From Microthyrium microscopicum (taxonomy: Eukaryota; Ascomycota; Dothideomycetes; Microthyriales; Microthyriaceae): 64,000 nt of DNA. The stretch is from the NCBI GenBank assembly GCA_010405405.1, contig MU004232.1:577481-641480 (forward strand), given 5' to 3'. Positions 11,994-23,957 of the stretch are shown in pieces (within the stretch, counting starts at the first letter, position 1; every line of letters begins with the position of its first letter). The position numbers were made by a program, and so were the translations under genes. The notes below the pieces were generated by a model that saw nothing but the letters and a program-made list of their open reading frames with translations, ran no database searches and was not told the origin of the DNA.

Positions 11994-14900
11994 ATGGCTG
12001 CCAACAAGCAATTTGCAGGCTTCGATCCAACTGATGACGACAATGACATAGCCGGCGAGATCACCGCGCCTCAAATGATCAGCTCTGAGCAGCCGAACAA
12101 GGCAGCGAAACCAGTTAGACGCATTGCGCCTATGACAATTACCTCAATCTCAAGCTCCGAAAAGCAGGAAATTCCTGGAAAAACAGCAAAAGAGCCGACT
12201 CCTATCGAATCAGCCGGGAACCAGAGCACTTTGAATCTACCAGCTGCTCAGGTGTCTACCATCGCATCTGATGGTAAATCAGGTCTTGCGAAAGAGCATA
12301 CTGCGAAAGAGCCTGCCGCGTCAGAAACTGGCAAAGAACCGGCAAAACAGACTCCAAAGGAGCCTCCAGAGCCGCCGGGAGAGCCGCCGGGAAAGCCGCC
12401 CGCCAAGGAAATAGCACTTCAACCCGCAGAAGAGCCAGCTCAAGAACCCGCAAAGGAACAGCCAGTGGTGGATGAAGTTGTACCATCCATTGAAAATGCC
12501 TTGGGACAATCAGCAAATCAAAATTCTGCTGATATTGAGATGTCCGATGCACCTTCTTCCAGCACAAACATCTTGAATAATCAACCAGATGTTGATATGA
12601 CGGATGCCCCTCCAGCTCCGGCAGTCAATTTCGAGGGTCGCGAGATCATTGATTTGGACGATGCTGATGACATTGCAATTGGTGGTGATGATAATGACTT
12701 CAGAATTTCCGATGCCTGGGGCATTATGAAAGATTTGCAAGGCCAACAAGAGAAAGAAACACAAAATGACTTCCAATTGGCACTGGAAAAAATCCAGGAG
12801 GAGGCTATGCGTGAAGCAAATCAACGAATTCTGGATCCTTTGGTGCGCTCAAAGCGTTCCAAACCTTCTAAGCGAGGTAAGATCCCCCCCAAATACCCAT
12901 ATTTCTTGACGATATTGGACAAGATCAAAAACGTCGCGGCTCCCATCGCATTCGATGGCTACCATCGCACTCGATGGTGGTTCAGCTTGTTGCGGCAGGT
13001 CATCTTGGAACAATAAATTATCTTTTCAAAGCGTGTCCACAAGCAATTTCACTCTCCAGGCGTGCTAACTAACAGATTCAAGTCCGAGATGACGACGATG
13101 ACGACGACGACGACGACCATTTGTACCACTCTTTCGAATTCGACGCCGCCGGCGATGAAGATGCTGTGATCTTCAAACGCGAAATGCACAAATTTCTTCA
13201 GAAAGAAAAGCAAGGCAAGCTAGGGTTCCTTGAGGATATTGAGTGGTCTCGCATCAAGAATCAAGAGCGTACTCGTCGCGAGAAGGTCAAGAATGATCGA
13301 ATACGTGAAGCCTACGAGCAAGAAGAAGAGCTGGCACGCGAGGAAGATCGTAGCCCCAATTTTGACCACATCAAGAAGAACTTCAGTCTGTACCACAATG
13401 ACGATGCTTCAGGCTTGTTCGTCCCTTTGAGCTCAAATCTCGGCAATGTTCGTGGCTCAATGCAGGATCTTCAAATGTCTGATAACGAACAGACATCTCC
13501 ATCTCCATCGAGCAATAGAACAGGCAAAGCTCCGAAAGCTCGGAAGAGTCCTACCGAGAAACGTGTGTCAAAGGTTAAGAAGAGCACGATCAAAGCCCTG
13601 GTAAGAGTTCCCTGCAACAATCCAAAAAAATCCAATGAGTCTAAATATACCGCGGCTCCCGTCGAATTCGATGGATCCACAGTGCATTTTACTGCTCATA
13701 TATAGTAATCTTAAACTAACAAATTCCAGGCTGGGACAATGCAGGAACTCGACGAACGAGACAAGCGCAAGACGGGAAAACGCGCAAAGACAGGTGGTAC
13801 CCGCAAAGGAAAGTCCAAAGCAAGTGGCAAAAAAGCTGCTACGGAAGATGATGATGAAGACGAGTCGGACTTTGCAGTGCTAGGCACTGCAAAAAGCCGC
13901 AAGAAGAAACCGCAAACTGCAAATATCGGAAGTTTGTTTAAACCAACAGACGTATTCAACCGGAGCGAGCATCTCGCAGTGGGCGAGACTGATGAAGGAC
14001 GACTCGGCATGCAGAAAGGCAGAAAAGACGTTGCCTTGAAAAACCTTATCGCTGGTATTCCTCTTGATCGTCAAGAAACAGCTAAAGTTGATAGTCGCCA
14101 CCTTCTGCAAGCCAGTAGCAAGTTTGACGGAACCGGTGCATGTCGTTCAGATGATACTGGTTGGAAATTGAAGGGAATGGTCTCTACCCTGAGACACTTC
14201 CAGATGCTAGGCGCTAGCTGGTGTCGTGAGCGAGGTAAGGTACATTCTTGCTGAATTTCAGTGCTTTTCGCTGACAGATATCAAGAGCGAGACAACGATG
14301 TGAAAGGGGGCCTCATCGCAGACGATATGGGGATGGGCAAAACAATAACAATGCTGGCTAACGTGGTCAATGGCCTACCTCCAAAAGCTTTTCACGGCGT
14401 TAGAGCTACGCTCATCATCTGTCCCAGCTCCCTCGTCGATCAGTGGATGTCTGAGGTGCGCAAACACTGCGATTTGAATCATTTGGGACAGGTATTGCGC
14501 TATAACAACCCAAAGCCAGGCTTGTCAATGTCCCTCGACGACATAGGCATGCTTTCCTCTGCCAGCATAGTGATAAGCACTCATAACGCTGTCGTTCGCT
14601 CCTGTCCCAAGATCACCTTCCCGAAGCACCTTGTAACTCAATTGGACAAGGAGAAATGGTTGTTTGACAATAGGGAGAAGTTTCGTGGTCAGCTCCATCG
14701 TATAGAGTGGTGAGTTTGACCCAAATAACGCTTTGGTGATCATACAGTAACGACTTTAGGCATCGTGTAGTCATTGATGAGGCTCATGTTCTCAAGAATC
14801 ATTTGTCACTGACTTCTCTTGCAATGCGAGAACTAATGGCTAAACACAAATGGTAAGCTAACTCAGTCTCATATCACATTCTTGACCACATTCGAAATAC

Positions 14901-17552
14901 TCCAAACCGAGTGGCGCTTACCAGCACATGTGACGGCTTATATGGGGATGTGTTTCCATAAGGTGCTATGGTTTCCGCCAGATGTGACGGCTTCCTTATC
15001 ATCTCTTCTGGTTTGCCTTGAAGGTTTCATTTGATCTTTTTATCGAACCTTGCTGACGTATGTGTACAGGTGTATTACAGGAACGCCGATTCACAATTCG
15101 CCCAAGGTAAGTTTTGATCGTGTGATGGCTCCCATAGCATTCTATGGCTACCATAGAACGCGGTCCGGGTTCGTGCTGAGAAGACTATTTGGTCTTTTCA
15201 GTGCAAATTGGCTTCGGTTTTACTCTTCCGTTATTTGACACTAACAAATCTCAGGAACTGTATCCATACTTCAGGTTCCTAGGAGTCAAGCATACTGGGG
15301 ATTTCCGAGTGTAAGTTCCTTCTTGCACGCATCTTTTGATGACACCATATCATGTTGTAGCTCCCATAGCACTCTATGTGTGCCATAAAGAGCGAGAGTA
15401 TTTCCAGCTGATAGACCAAATGATCTTTGGGCACTTGGGCTTAGTGGACATATTTCGCTTCTCAGACTAACAGAATTAGGTTCTGTCATAACTATGACAC
15501 CAAAAGCACTACCGGTCAGAACCGCCTACTCGCGCAGTTGAACAAGATCATGCTTCGACGAACTTACGCAGACTCCATGTTGGGGGAGGCAAGAAGACCT
15601 CATTACCATGATGCGCATGATTCTAACGTTAGAACAGGCTCTAGTCAAACTACCTCGCACAAGCAAGACGGAGACTTGGGTTACTTTAAACCGTAAGGAT
15701 CCCTCCGAGTAGATTGACTTGAGGTTTTTAGACGACGTTGAAATTATTACTTTCGTGGCTTTCCTCACACTTGATGGTTCCCATGACATGTTGTGGGATC
15801 CATCAGGAGCGCAAATCATCAAAACCGCCCGAGTAGACTTCTTTTGCCAATTGAAACTGACAAATTTCTAGCCGTCGAGCGTCAAGTATACACCGTTGTT
15901 CGAAACCGAATCATTGAACAGGCAAGCAATTTTGGAAAGATGTGTCTGCTTCACGTTACTTATCTAACCTTATTTTTATACAGATCAATAGCATGGTTCG
16001 GACCAATGCTAATCCTGCAGGTGGATTATCCCATTGTATTTTCACAATGATTTTACGTCTTCGCCAGATTACCAGTCACATCTTGCTTATCGAAGAGCTC
16101 ATGAAGGATCTGCTCCTGCCTGCAGACATTGCTAGTCTCGAAAAAATCAGCCAGACCTACTATAACACCGTGGCAGATCAGAAAACTATCGACACCATTC
16201 TTGCTTTGCGCCATGCTCTGAAATCCCACGAGAAGTGGCAGAAATCGACCTGTGAGGATGAAGATGACTTCCAGAACGAGCTTGCTGCTAAAGAATCCGG
16301 TCTGCGAACCGAAACCATTGGCGGCGGCTATGGTCTTGCTTACAACTTCAGCGAACTTCTCAGCAATCTGAAAAAGAACTCGCGCTGGGAAGAATTTCAC
16401 GACACGTACAAATGTATTGGCTGTCAAAAAGAAAAACCGGACCAAGCGAGAATAACAACGTGTGGGCATATGTATTGCGAGCCATGTGCTTTTGGTCTAC
16501 TCGTGAAACATGCTGGTCAAGGTGGAGTCATTGCACGCTGCGATGAATGCGGTGTCCAATTTGACCGTCTGGAGACCTGTGAGGCACACCCTTCCCTTAT
16601 GATATCATATCTAACTGAAAAAATAGTTAACACCAAAACACTTGAAGTCGGCTCCGTTGATACTACGCCCTTCTTGAACGACGATGGCTCCGAGCCAGAG
16701 ACAGAAGCTAGCAGTTCGCAAGGCAAGAAGCCCAAGAAGGTAAGATTTTCCATTGCCCTGATTCCATGAGGTTAAAACGAAATACTGCATTGTTCCAGAG
16801 CATTTTATGGCTACCATAGCTCTATATGACCAGAAATGCTCATATGTGAAAATTATACTGATGCTTCCCAGGCTCGACGAAAGAAAGACCGGAAGGCCGT
16901 ACCAAACTATTTAGCCGAGGAGCCTCTCCCATCAAGCAAGACTTTAGCTGTCAAGTGCCAGATCTTGAATTGGATTGAAGAAAATCCTGCCACGAAAGTC
17001 ATAATCTTCGTCCAATTCCTTGGCATGATCGAGATCCTCAAGCAGCTCGCTGCGGCCGAAGGCTGGCCAACTCTCCAATACCACGGCTCTATGACCATGG
17101 AGGAACGCACCAAGGTGATTGATGTGTTCGACAGCCACCCCGGCCCATGTATCTTCATTGCCTCCCTCAAATGTGGAGGAGTGGGTCTGAATCTCACCAT
17201 GGCATCCAAGGTCATCATGCTAGAACCCTGGTGGAATTGGGCGATCGAACAACAAGCCTTTGGTCGTATCTTCCGGATTGGGCAGAAACAGCAAACAGCA
17301 CTGCTTCGTGTGTTTGCGAAGGACACCATTGACGAGCGCATGTATCAGATGCAGGAGCAGAAGAGTGCCAAGATTGATGCGGTTATGAAGAACCAAGGGA
17401 AGAACATGGCGCCAAGCGAGCTGTTGAAGCTGTTTGGTAATATCCAGTCTGGTGATGATGGCGAATACTTCGTCATGTGTGACGAGACTGCACCCGCGAA
17501 GGCACCAATGTTCGAAGACGGTGCATATCTGCAGTGGGATACGGAGAAGTAG
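11994..17552 (+). CDS. SNF2-family helicase/ATPase with an inserted RING finger (Rad5/Rad16-like)
   Basis: Proposed exons: 11994-12876, 13083-13600, 13730-14234, 14286-14709, 14760-14852, 15070-15106, 15255-15310, 15480-15588, 15638-15692, 15872-15921, 15984-16739 and 16872-17552. All phases agree and give 1388 residues. The first about 600 residues are low complexity (Pro/Glu/Lys-rich, then an Asp run). Then come Walker A DDMGMGKT (about 650), the DEAH box VVIDEAH, TGTPIHN (about 810), IMLRRT, a C3HC4-type RING (CIGC...CGHMYCEPC...CDEC, about 1053-1100) and the second helicase lobe with KCGGVGLNL and GRIFRIGQ. A RING between the lobes is typical of Rad5/Rad16/HLTF-type chromatin remodellers with ubiquitin-ligase activity; no HIRAN domain is visible. 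The ATG at 11994 has a good context (G at -3 and +4); upstream codons lack an ATG. Two introns are GC-AG, and six carry related hairpin sequences. Confidence 0.9.
12944..12977 (+). repeat. Introner-like hairpin in helicase intron 1 (two 19-bp-spaced units)
   Basis: Intron 12877-13082 contains CCATCGCATTCGATGG followed, exactly 19 bp further on, by CCATCGCACTCGATGG. Each unit is nearly its own reverse complement and can fold. The preceding GCGGCTC is shared with intron 2 (13658-13674), and a GGCTC or AGCTC precedes the copies in introns 6 and 7. The unit matches the 19-bp minisatellite at 43528-43831. Confidence 0.8.
13658..13674 (+). repeat. Introner-like core in helicase intron 2
   Basis: Within intron 13601-13729, CCCGTCGAATTCGATGG follows GCGGCT, the same left context as in intron 1. 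It is an imperfect palindrome and a single unit. Confidence 0.7.
15131..15160 (+). repeat. Introner-like core in helicase intron 6
   Basis: Within intron 15107-15254, CCCATAGCATTCTATGG follows GGCT and leads into CTACCATAGAACG. It has the same layout as intron 1, with TA in place of CG inside both palindrome arms. The paired substitution keeps the stem, which suggests that pairing matters. Confidence 0.75.
15363..15395 (+). repeat. Introner-like core in helicase intron 7
   Basis: Within intron 15311-15479, CCCATAGCACTCTATG follows AGCT and is followed by TGTGCCATA. It is a diverged copy of the intron 6 core. Confidence 0.65.
15589..15637 (+). other. GC-AG intron in the helicase gene
   Basis: The donor is GAG|GCAAGA and the acceptor GAACAG, with a CTAAC branch site 13-17 nt upstream. 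No GT donor lies in range, and the frame on both sides (ending SMLGE, resuming ALVKLP) needs a 49-nt removal. Confidence 0.75.
15765..15795 (+). repeat. Introner-like core in helicase intron 9
   Basis: Within intron 15693-15871, TCACACTTGATGG followed by TTCCCATGACATG matches minisatellite units of the form CACACTTGATGG at 43580-43640. It is shorter and more diverged than the copies in introns 1 and 6. Confidence 0.5.
15922..15983 (+). other. Second GC-AG intron in the helicase gene
   Basis: The donor is CAG|GCAAGC and the acceptor ATACAG, with CTAAC at about 15964. Removing 62 nt joins NRIIEQ to INSMVRTN, the expected SNF2 sequence; no GT donor gives that frame. Confidence 0.75.
16799..16822 (+). 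repeat. Introner-like core in helicase intron 11
   Basis: Within intron 16740-16871, GAGCATTTTATGG leads into CTACCATAGCTC. The TATGGCTACCATA centre is the same as in intron 6 and forms a perfect short inverted repeat. Confidence 0.6.
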
Positions 17553-17980
17553 GTGCTACCTGTGGGCCAAGTTGAAGGATGAAGAGTTTTGAAACTGGCG
17601 GTGTTGCGGGAGGAGTGTGGTGAAGAAACTCGACAAAAAAAAATTAGTGTACGGTGTTGGCAAACCTTAAGCTTGCGATTGTAGTTGAATCAATGTAAGG
17701 TTGGGTTATTACTATGATCTTCGAAAATCAGTTTTGTGTATATCCAGGTCCTCGAAGTTCTGCTGGTGAGCGAATGCATGAGCATTATCCCCATCGCGTC
17801 TACCATAAGAGCTGCCATCGGGCATCGCACGCGATGGAATATGTTCCTCTTGAGCTGAGATCACGAACATCTTGCTGAATGTCAAAAGTAGCGTAGCATG
17901 CTCATTCGAATCGCTAAATCCTACAAACACTCATACGACTACAACATGAAACGCCGAACAATCAAACCATCCATCATACT
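17553..17980. other. Intergenic tail-to-tail gap, no gene seen
   Basis: These 428 bp separate the 3' ends of the convergent helicase and GH125 genes. They presumably hold both 3' untranslated regions and poly(A) sites. An A-rich run lies at 17635-17645. Nothing else is recognisable. Confidence 0.6.
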
Positions 17981-19686
17981 TTACAAAATTTCATAAGGCT
18001 CCTTCCCCTCCCCAAACAACAAATGCGGCTTCCGCTTCGCAACATCAAGCACAGTCTGCGCAAACACGGAATTAGCCCAGGCGAACCAACTTCGTGTTGT
18101 ATCGCCTCCGAACATGACATGCACACTCTCGTTGATCAGTCCCAGACTCGACACATTCCGCACTGCTTCAATACACCTGCTAATTTCTATATCATCCTCG
18201 CTCGTCATGGCCTGCAACAGCACGCTCATCGGCCATGCATGCTGTAGTCCAATATGTGGACCGCCGATGCCTGCAAAATTTGCGCCTTTGAGGTAGTAGG
18301 GGTTGCCAGCCTGGCTAAGGACCATACGCCGCGTGTTTTGGTAGACCTCGTTGGAAGAGGGCAGGAAGCCCATGAGGGGAAGGGCAAGAAGGGAGGGGAG
18401 ATTAGCGTCATCCATGAAGATGCGGCTGCCGTAGCCGTCAACTTCGTAGGCGAAGACACGGCCGAAGACAGGGTGAGTGAAGACTGCGTGGTCCCAAATA
18501 CCCTTTTCGATAGATGCTGCAACTGATGCCATCTTTTCGTGCAATGCGGTCGTGTCTGCGTCCTTCTTGGGAGCAGACTTGTTGAGGAGCGCGGCGGTGG
18601 CTTTGAGCTCGACGGCCATCATAGCATTCGCGGGGACGAGAAAGCCAAGGATGGTGGCATCATCAGAGGGCCGGAAGGCGGAGCGGATGAGCCCGGTGTT
18701 ATTGGCGAGCGGGTTGCCGACGCCAGTAAGGGATAGGGTTTCAGTGCCTGTGTTGGTGTTGCGCTGGAAGGTGTACATGTTGCGCTCGTAGTCACCGTTT
18801 TCGTCAAAGGTGGAGCGGGCTTGGGCTTCGAGGGTGTCCATGATGGTGTTGGCGGCTTTGAACCAGCGCTTGGTCAGGAAAGCCGTGGATCCAGTGGAGT
18901 TATGGAATTGGTTGGAGAGACGAAGGAAGGCAGCGAGACTATCTAGTTCCCATTTGCATTCAAAGACTCTGGATGGTTCGTAGAAGGGGTGAGTTGAGTC
19001 CATTTGGCCATTGCCGGTCGGATCAAGACCTGAGGGGGGTGGCGGTTGGAAAGCATTGCAATATGGACTTTCGATGACATATTCAGCTTGGGTATTGATT
19101 GCACCGAGGATCAAGTTCTCGAGAGCTTTGTCTTTCTTTGCCAGAGTCTGATACTGGGCTAGCTGATTTGTAGAGTCTCGAAGCCATTCAGCATTGATGT
19201 CTCCAGTCACAATGAATGACTGAGGACCTTCCCATTTGCCTTCATTCAAGCTATAGTATGTGTCCGAGTAGGCCTTTGATCGCTCCTTCTTTGGCTGAGT
19301 TCCATCAACATGCCATCGCACAGTGGTGTCCAGAGTATTGGGAAACGCATTTTCGAAGAGCCGGGCAATATCCTTGTCCTGTATTCTCTCGTTCAAATCT
19401 TGTATGACTGTTTCGACTAGGGGCGACGAAAATGTGCGGCATTGGGGAGCGGGTCGTTGAAAGGGCAGTCGTAGTGTACCGAGCGAGAAGGGAGGGCTAT
19501 TGGGTATTAGCAGGAGCGCAACGGCACCCGTATTGTCATTACTTACTGTTGATGTGAGGAGTACGAACGATAGTCAGGACAAGCTGCCGCATATCTCTCT
19601 TTATCCATGAGCGGATCTTGCTGAAGCGCACCAAGCGCATGAGCGCTGGTCGCAATTGCGCTCGCAACAGTCACATGGAGCAACAT
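17981..19686 (-). CDS. Secreted GH125-family exo-alpha-1,6-mannosidase
   Basis: Two exons on the minus strand, 19686-19547 and 19496-17981, joined over a 50-nt intron with a GTAAGT donor and CTAAT branch, give 551 residues. The first about 20 residues (MLLHVTVASAIATSAHALGA) look like a signal peptide, so the enzyme is probably secreted or enters the ER/Golgi. The body matches the GH125 (formerly DUF1237) mannosidase family of fungi and bacteria: LFENAFPNTLDTTV, ITGD-like VTGDINAEWLRDS, a conserved ECKWELDS segment, a GYGSRIFMDDANLPSLL segment and the C-terminal HVMFGGDTTRSWFAWAN. Known members remove alpha-1,6-mannose from glycans without a metal ion. The ATG at 19686 is the only start that gives a signal peptide in frame. 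Confidence 0.9.
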
Positions 19687-20224
19687 GGAGCAGCTGTCAC
19701 GATTGACACAACGAAGTGGGCAATTGCAAAGCGAGACTTGCCATGCTCTGGCGCATTAAATGGCAAGTAGTAAGGTGTTTATTGCAAGTGCATATATGAG
19801 ACACCTGCCGCTTAGTCGAGAGTCGTTAAAGTTGCCGGCCTCTGATTGGTTCAAGCATCTCACCTCTTTTGATATTCAAAGAATTGCGATAATGACTCTA
19901 TACTTTAATTGAGATGGTTATTCGAGGTTAAGATATCCTGCCAGTTCAAAGCTATTTTACTCATTGTGATTTTCAGCCACTTCTAGAAGCACATTGATTG
20001 ATATTACAGCTGGATGGGTACGCAGCGAACCACTCCGTCCTTACATTGGGCCATTACCCAAAAGACTGCTAGAGACAAGAATTGTAGTTTCATAGCATAG
20101 CATATGATCATTGCGAGATAATGGAAGTAGCTGGTATTTAAGATTCGGCATCTGGGGTATATTGGGTATCTTGAAGGGCGCGTAGTTTACATGTCATAAA
20201 ATCGTTGTCGGCAATGGTACTGTC
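19687..20224. promoter_or_regulatory. Intergenic region, GH125 promoter side
   Basis: These 538 bp lie between the GH125 start and the 3' end of the DAD1 gene. They should hold the GH125 promoter and the DAD1 3' region. No clear TATA box or named operator is visible. Confidence 0.4.
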
Positions 20225-20578
20225 TCATTCGATCTTGTCTTCATCAACTGCAGCTCCCTCGGCGGTGTTCGATTCCTTATTGTCGGTTGTTTCTGTAGGC
20301 TGGTCGCCCATAACGCCCTCGAATGTGCTCCATAATGCTTCAACATTGCTGAATTCATTGCCAACAGCGATGATAGCCTCCATCGAGCGATTGAGACGGT
20401 TGAGGTTCGTCAGAACGCTGTCCATTGACTATAAATAACGTTAAATTGTGCCCGCATGAATGAGTCTCTGGATGCCACGTACTTGGGCGATTTCGCTGAC
20501 GAGCATGGCTCGTTGGGAGTGGAAGTAGCTGCTCTGAGCCTCATCAGTTGCCGAGCTGGAGTTGTTATGTGACGCCAT
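20225..20578 (-). CDS. DAD1: DASH complex subunit Dad1
   Basis: Two minus-strand exons, 20578-20483 and 20428-20225, flank a 54-nt intron with a GTACGT donor and TTATAG acceptor; the product is 99 residues. The segment [20 protein letters not shown] followed by [19 protein letters not shown] and [10 protein letters not shown] is the Dad1 signature. Dad1 is one of ten small coiled-coil subunits of the DASH/Dam1 ring, which couples kinetochores to spindle microtubules. The acidic tail is poorly conserved in the family. The intron splits the coding sequence just after the first helix. Short single-domain length is normal for Dad1. Confidence 0.92.
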
Positions 20579-20877
20579 GATGGAATGTATCCGACGTCTT
20601 GCTCTGAATTATCGAGATGATCTGGAAATGCGTTGATGGTTGATGAATATTCGCGGCGCGTCTTCCGCATGTCGCGTCAATTGGTGTAGAAGAAATCCGG
20701 CTTTAAAGCCTTGGATAATTTCTTATCCCCGTGTATAATTTTGCAACTTCATTCAAAGTCACCGACTTTCGGACAACTGTTTATGACTGTTTATGACTCA
20801 GTCCAATCCCTTTCTCAGAGTAATCGTACATATAAGCTCGGTACGTAGCCTGAATCATTGAGCTCCACAATGTCGCC
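20579..20877. promoter_or_regulatory. Bidirectional promoter between DAD1 and the ABC gene
   Basis: The two divergent start codons are only 299 bp apart, so the promoters must share this space. A TATAA-like sequence lies around 20830 for the rightward gene. No specific factor site is evident. Confidence 0.5.
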
Positions 20878-23821
20878 ATGCACTCAACAGCTCGGCTCCT
20901 TGCCCAATCGCCCCTGATCCGTCTAGCCAATGCCTCCTTCTACCGTTCTTACCCACCAACTCCCTCAACCGCTCTCTTTCCCAATCTCACCCTCGAGCTA
21001 CCTGTCCATGGTGAAAGCTGGGGTGTCATCGGCGCCAGCAGCAATGTACGCACCGACTTTTTACGAACACTTCATGGCCAATTCCTAGTCGATCCACCGA
21101 ACGCGCGCAGCTATCCATACCTCGCGACTCAGGAAGGCAAACTACGCAATCCAAATGTCGCGCTACAATACGTCGGCTTTGATGCCGAGCGTGGGACAAG
21201 CGGGCTGCGTGGTGCATATCTGAGCCAGCGTTATGAGAGTAAGCGGGACATTGGCGACTTTTCCCTGCGCGACTACTTGACAGGTCATACGGAGCTCAAC
21301 GATGTCATATTCGGTGCATATGACAAAACAGTTGAGCCATCAAGCGTATTATTTGCACAGGTCGTCGAGGATCTGAAGCTACAGCGTTTGCTAGATATGC
21401 CTGTGGCCAATTTGAGTAATGGACAGACAAGACGAAGTCGGATTGCAAAGGCGCTGTTGGCTGAACCACTGGCGTTGTTTCTCGATAGCCCGTTCATGGG
21501 TCTAGATGTCCATACGGTCGAGCACTTGTCGGATGTGCTACAATTGCTGGCACACGGTGTTGAAGGACCACGAGTAGTACTAAGCTTGCGAACCGATGAG
21601 CACATGCCGAATTGGTTGAGTAAGCTGGTTTTACTGACAAATGATCATCGAGTCAGGTCGTTCAATACAATCGCAGAGACAATGAAAGATATGCGAAGCA
21701 TTAGTGAGACCAGCCTGCTGGCAGAAAGAGCTGGGAGTGGATCCCTAGGAGAAACGAGTAAAGGGCAATTGTCAAGCGCAGAAACTCAGCTTCTGGAAGA
21801 TGCAAGGAACATGATAAGCACGCTGAATCCCGGCACCTGGAAAATCTACAATAAAGCTGCAGCGCTAAAATTGGCGCAGCGTAATCTTGAATCTGGAAAA
21901 GGCCTATCAAATAAGGGAATGAGTTCAAAAGATGGGTTTTTACTGATTGATTCCCATCCCATCCCGGAAGGGGAGCCACTCATAGAGATGGAGGGAGTCC
22001 GCGTGGCGTATGGCGATAGAGTTGTCCTAGGTAATTGGAAGGAAGAAAATCAACAGACTGATGGTCTCTGGTGGACCGTTCATCGAGGCCAGCGATGGGG
22101 AGTGTTTGGACCCAATGGTAAGATTTATTCTTCTCTACTACCTCTTCAATGGTACTGACCTTTTGTTAGGTTCCGGCAAAACCACGATCACTGCCCTGAT
22201 ATCTTCAGACCACCCGCAAAGCTACTCCCTGCCGATCAAATTCTTTGGTCGAAATCGCCTCCCTAGCCCTGGTCAGCCTGCTATATCTTTCTGGGACATT
22301 CAAAAGCGCATAGGATTCTCTTCGCCCGAGCTACACGCGTTCTTTCCCAAACATCTGACTGTCCGCCAGGCGCTGGAATCGGCCTTTGCTGATACACCCC
22401 TAACACGGCCTCACATCACCCCAACCCAGGATCTAGCAATCAGCGCTACTCTCCGCTGGTTTCAGAACGATTTATGTCCCGAGCTTGGCCGTACAGCCCA
22501 ACAGACTGAAGAGCTGCATCGGCCCATCGTAGAAGATGTCTTCCGTCAAGCAATAGAAAACGCCAAACGCAAACGCGAAGTGCGCTTCCGCGAACGTGCA
22601 AGATTACTCCGCGATAGCTTCATTGAGGATGAAGTCATGTCCAACATCAACCTCTCCTGGGCTCTAGAAAAAACCTTTGGGCAGCTCTCCTTCGGAGCCC
22701 AACGAATCCTGCTTTTCCTGCGCGCTATCATTAAGCGCCCTGACATCATCATCCTCGACGAAGCCTTTAGCGGCATGGACCCATTTACCGTGCAAAAATG
22801 CCACACGTTTCTCGCCCATGGCGACACCATGGCACTCCGTCTCGCCCCAGCCCGCATGCCCTTGCCATACTCGTCTGACGTTGGCCGCTGTGGCATCAGT
22901 CGCATCCCACCACTCTCGCCCGAACAAGCGCTCGTAATCATTGCGCATCGCGAAATGGAAGTTCCTGGCTGCGTGCGCCAATGGATTTGTCTTCCCGAGC
23001 CAGGCGAAGGTGTGGCACGCACAGGAGTACTTGACGGGCCCGTCGAACTGGACACGAACCGCTGGCGTACTATCTGGAATCTGCCGCTATATGAAACATC
23101 GCTCCATATGCAACACCGACGTGGCACGCGGAAAGGCAAGAGCTGGTTTATGGACTTTTATGCTAGGCGGACGCCCGAGCAGCAAGCCAAGCGAAACCAG
23201 CAGATTGTCCGCTACTACCGTTCACACCTGCCACAATACTATCTATCTTACAGCCGTAGGTATACTATCCGAGCAGAGCAAACCATAAAGGACTATCGAA
23301 TCGCAGCAAAGAAGAGGCTGGATGTATACGAGGCGTTAGTGAGCCCGAGAGAAAAGTTCGAGATGAGATTCGCTTGGGTGGTAGGGGCGGTACAACCAGC
23401 GATCCAAAGGGTCGCTAATCTCAAGAGGGAATGTTTAAAGATAATAGGGTGGGAGCACATGAAGGTAAGAAGAAGGACTAAGCAAGAGATTGAGGCAGAT
23501 AAACAGAAAGAAATCACGAAGAGAATAATGCATAATATGAGACAGGCCAAATATAGTAGGAAGAAACGGGAGGCGAAAAGAGCCTTGAAAGAAGCTCAAG
23601 GGACGGCATCTGACTCGGCATTGCCCAGAACACCTATAGAGATCCAATTCGACGCGCTAAAGGCCCAAGGCTCAATAGCTAATCCTAGACATCTACCAAA
23701 AGAGTCGAAAAGGCCACAGGGTGGACCTATAGGTATGAGAAGGCCCCAGCCGATGAAGGCCAAAATTCCACTGGCAGGGCGAACTAGAAAAGTCTCATCA
23801 GAAACAGGTTCCCCAACCTGA
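20878..23821 (+). CDS. Twin-ATPase ABC protein (ModF/YDR061W-like) with a long basic C-terminal tail
   Basis: Exons 20878-22117 and 22170-23821 (52-nt intron inside Walker A) give 963 residues. The N-terminal half is an ABC domain with signature LSNGQTRRSRIAKAL and a Walker B-like ALFLDSPFMGLD; its Walker A is degenerate (GASSNVRTDF). The second domain has Walker A GPNGSGKTT, signature LSFGAQRILLFLRA and Walker B IIILDEAFSGMD. No membrane segments are present. The layout matches bacterial ModF/PhrA and yeast YDR061W, ATPases of unknown physiological role. The N-terminus (HSTARLLAQ...FYRSY) could be a mitochondrial presequence. From about residue 710 a Lys/Arg-rich helical extension of about 250 residues follows that I cannot match to a domain. 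Confidence 0.85.
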
Positions 23822-23957
23822 TGATATCGAAACCATCATTAGACACGTCATCAATGCATTCATAATACTGTTATCTTATACCTCTCAGATTCATATTCAT
23901 GTCCTTCATACGCCATATCAATGGTATACTTCTCCCACGTAAGCCTTAGATTCACAA

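Noticed and set aside
18226-18791. Several frames opposite and beside the GH125 gene
   Set aside because: They are shadows of a strongly supported coding exon.
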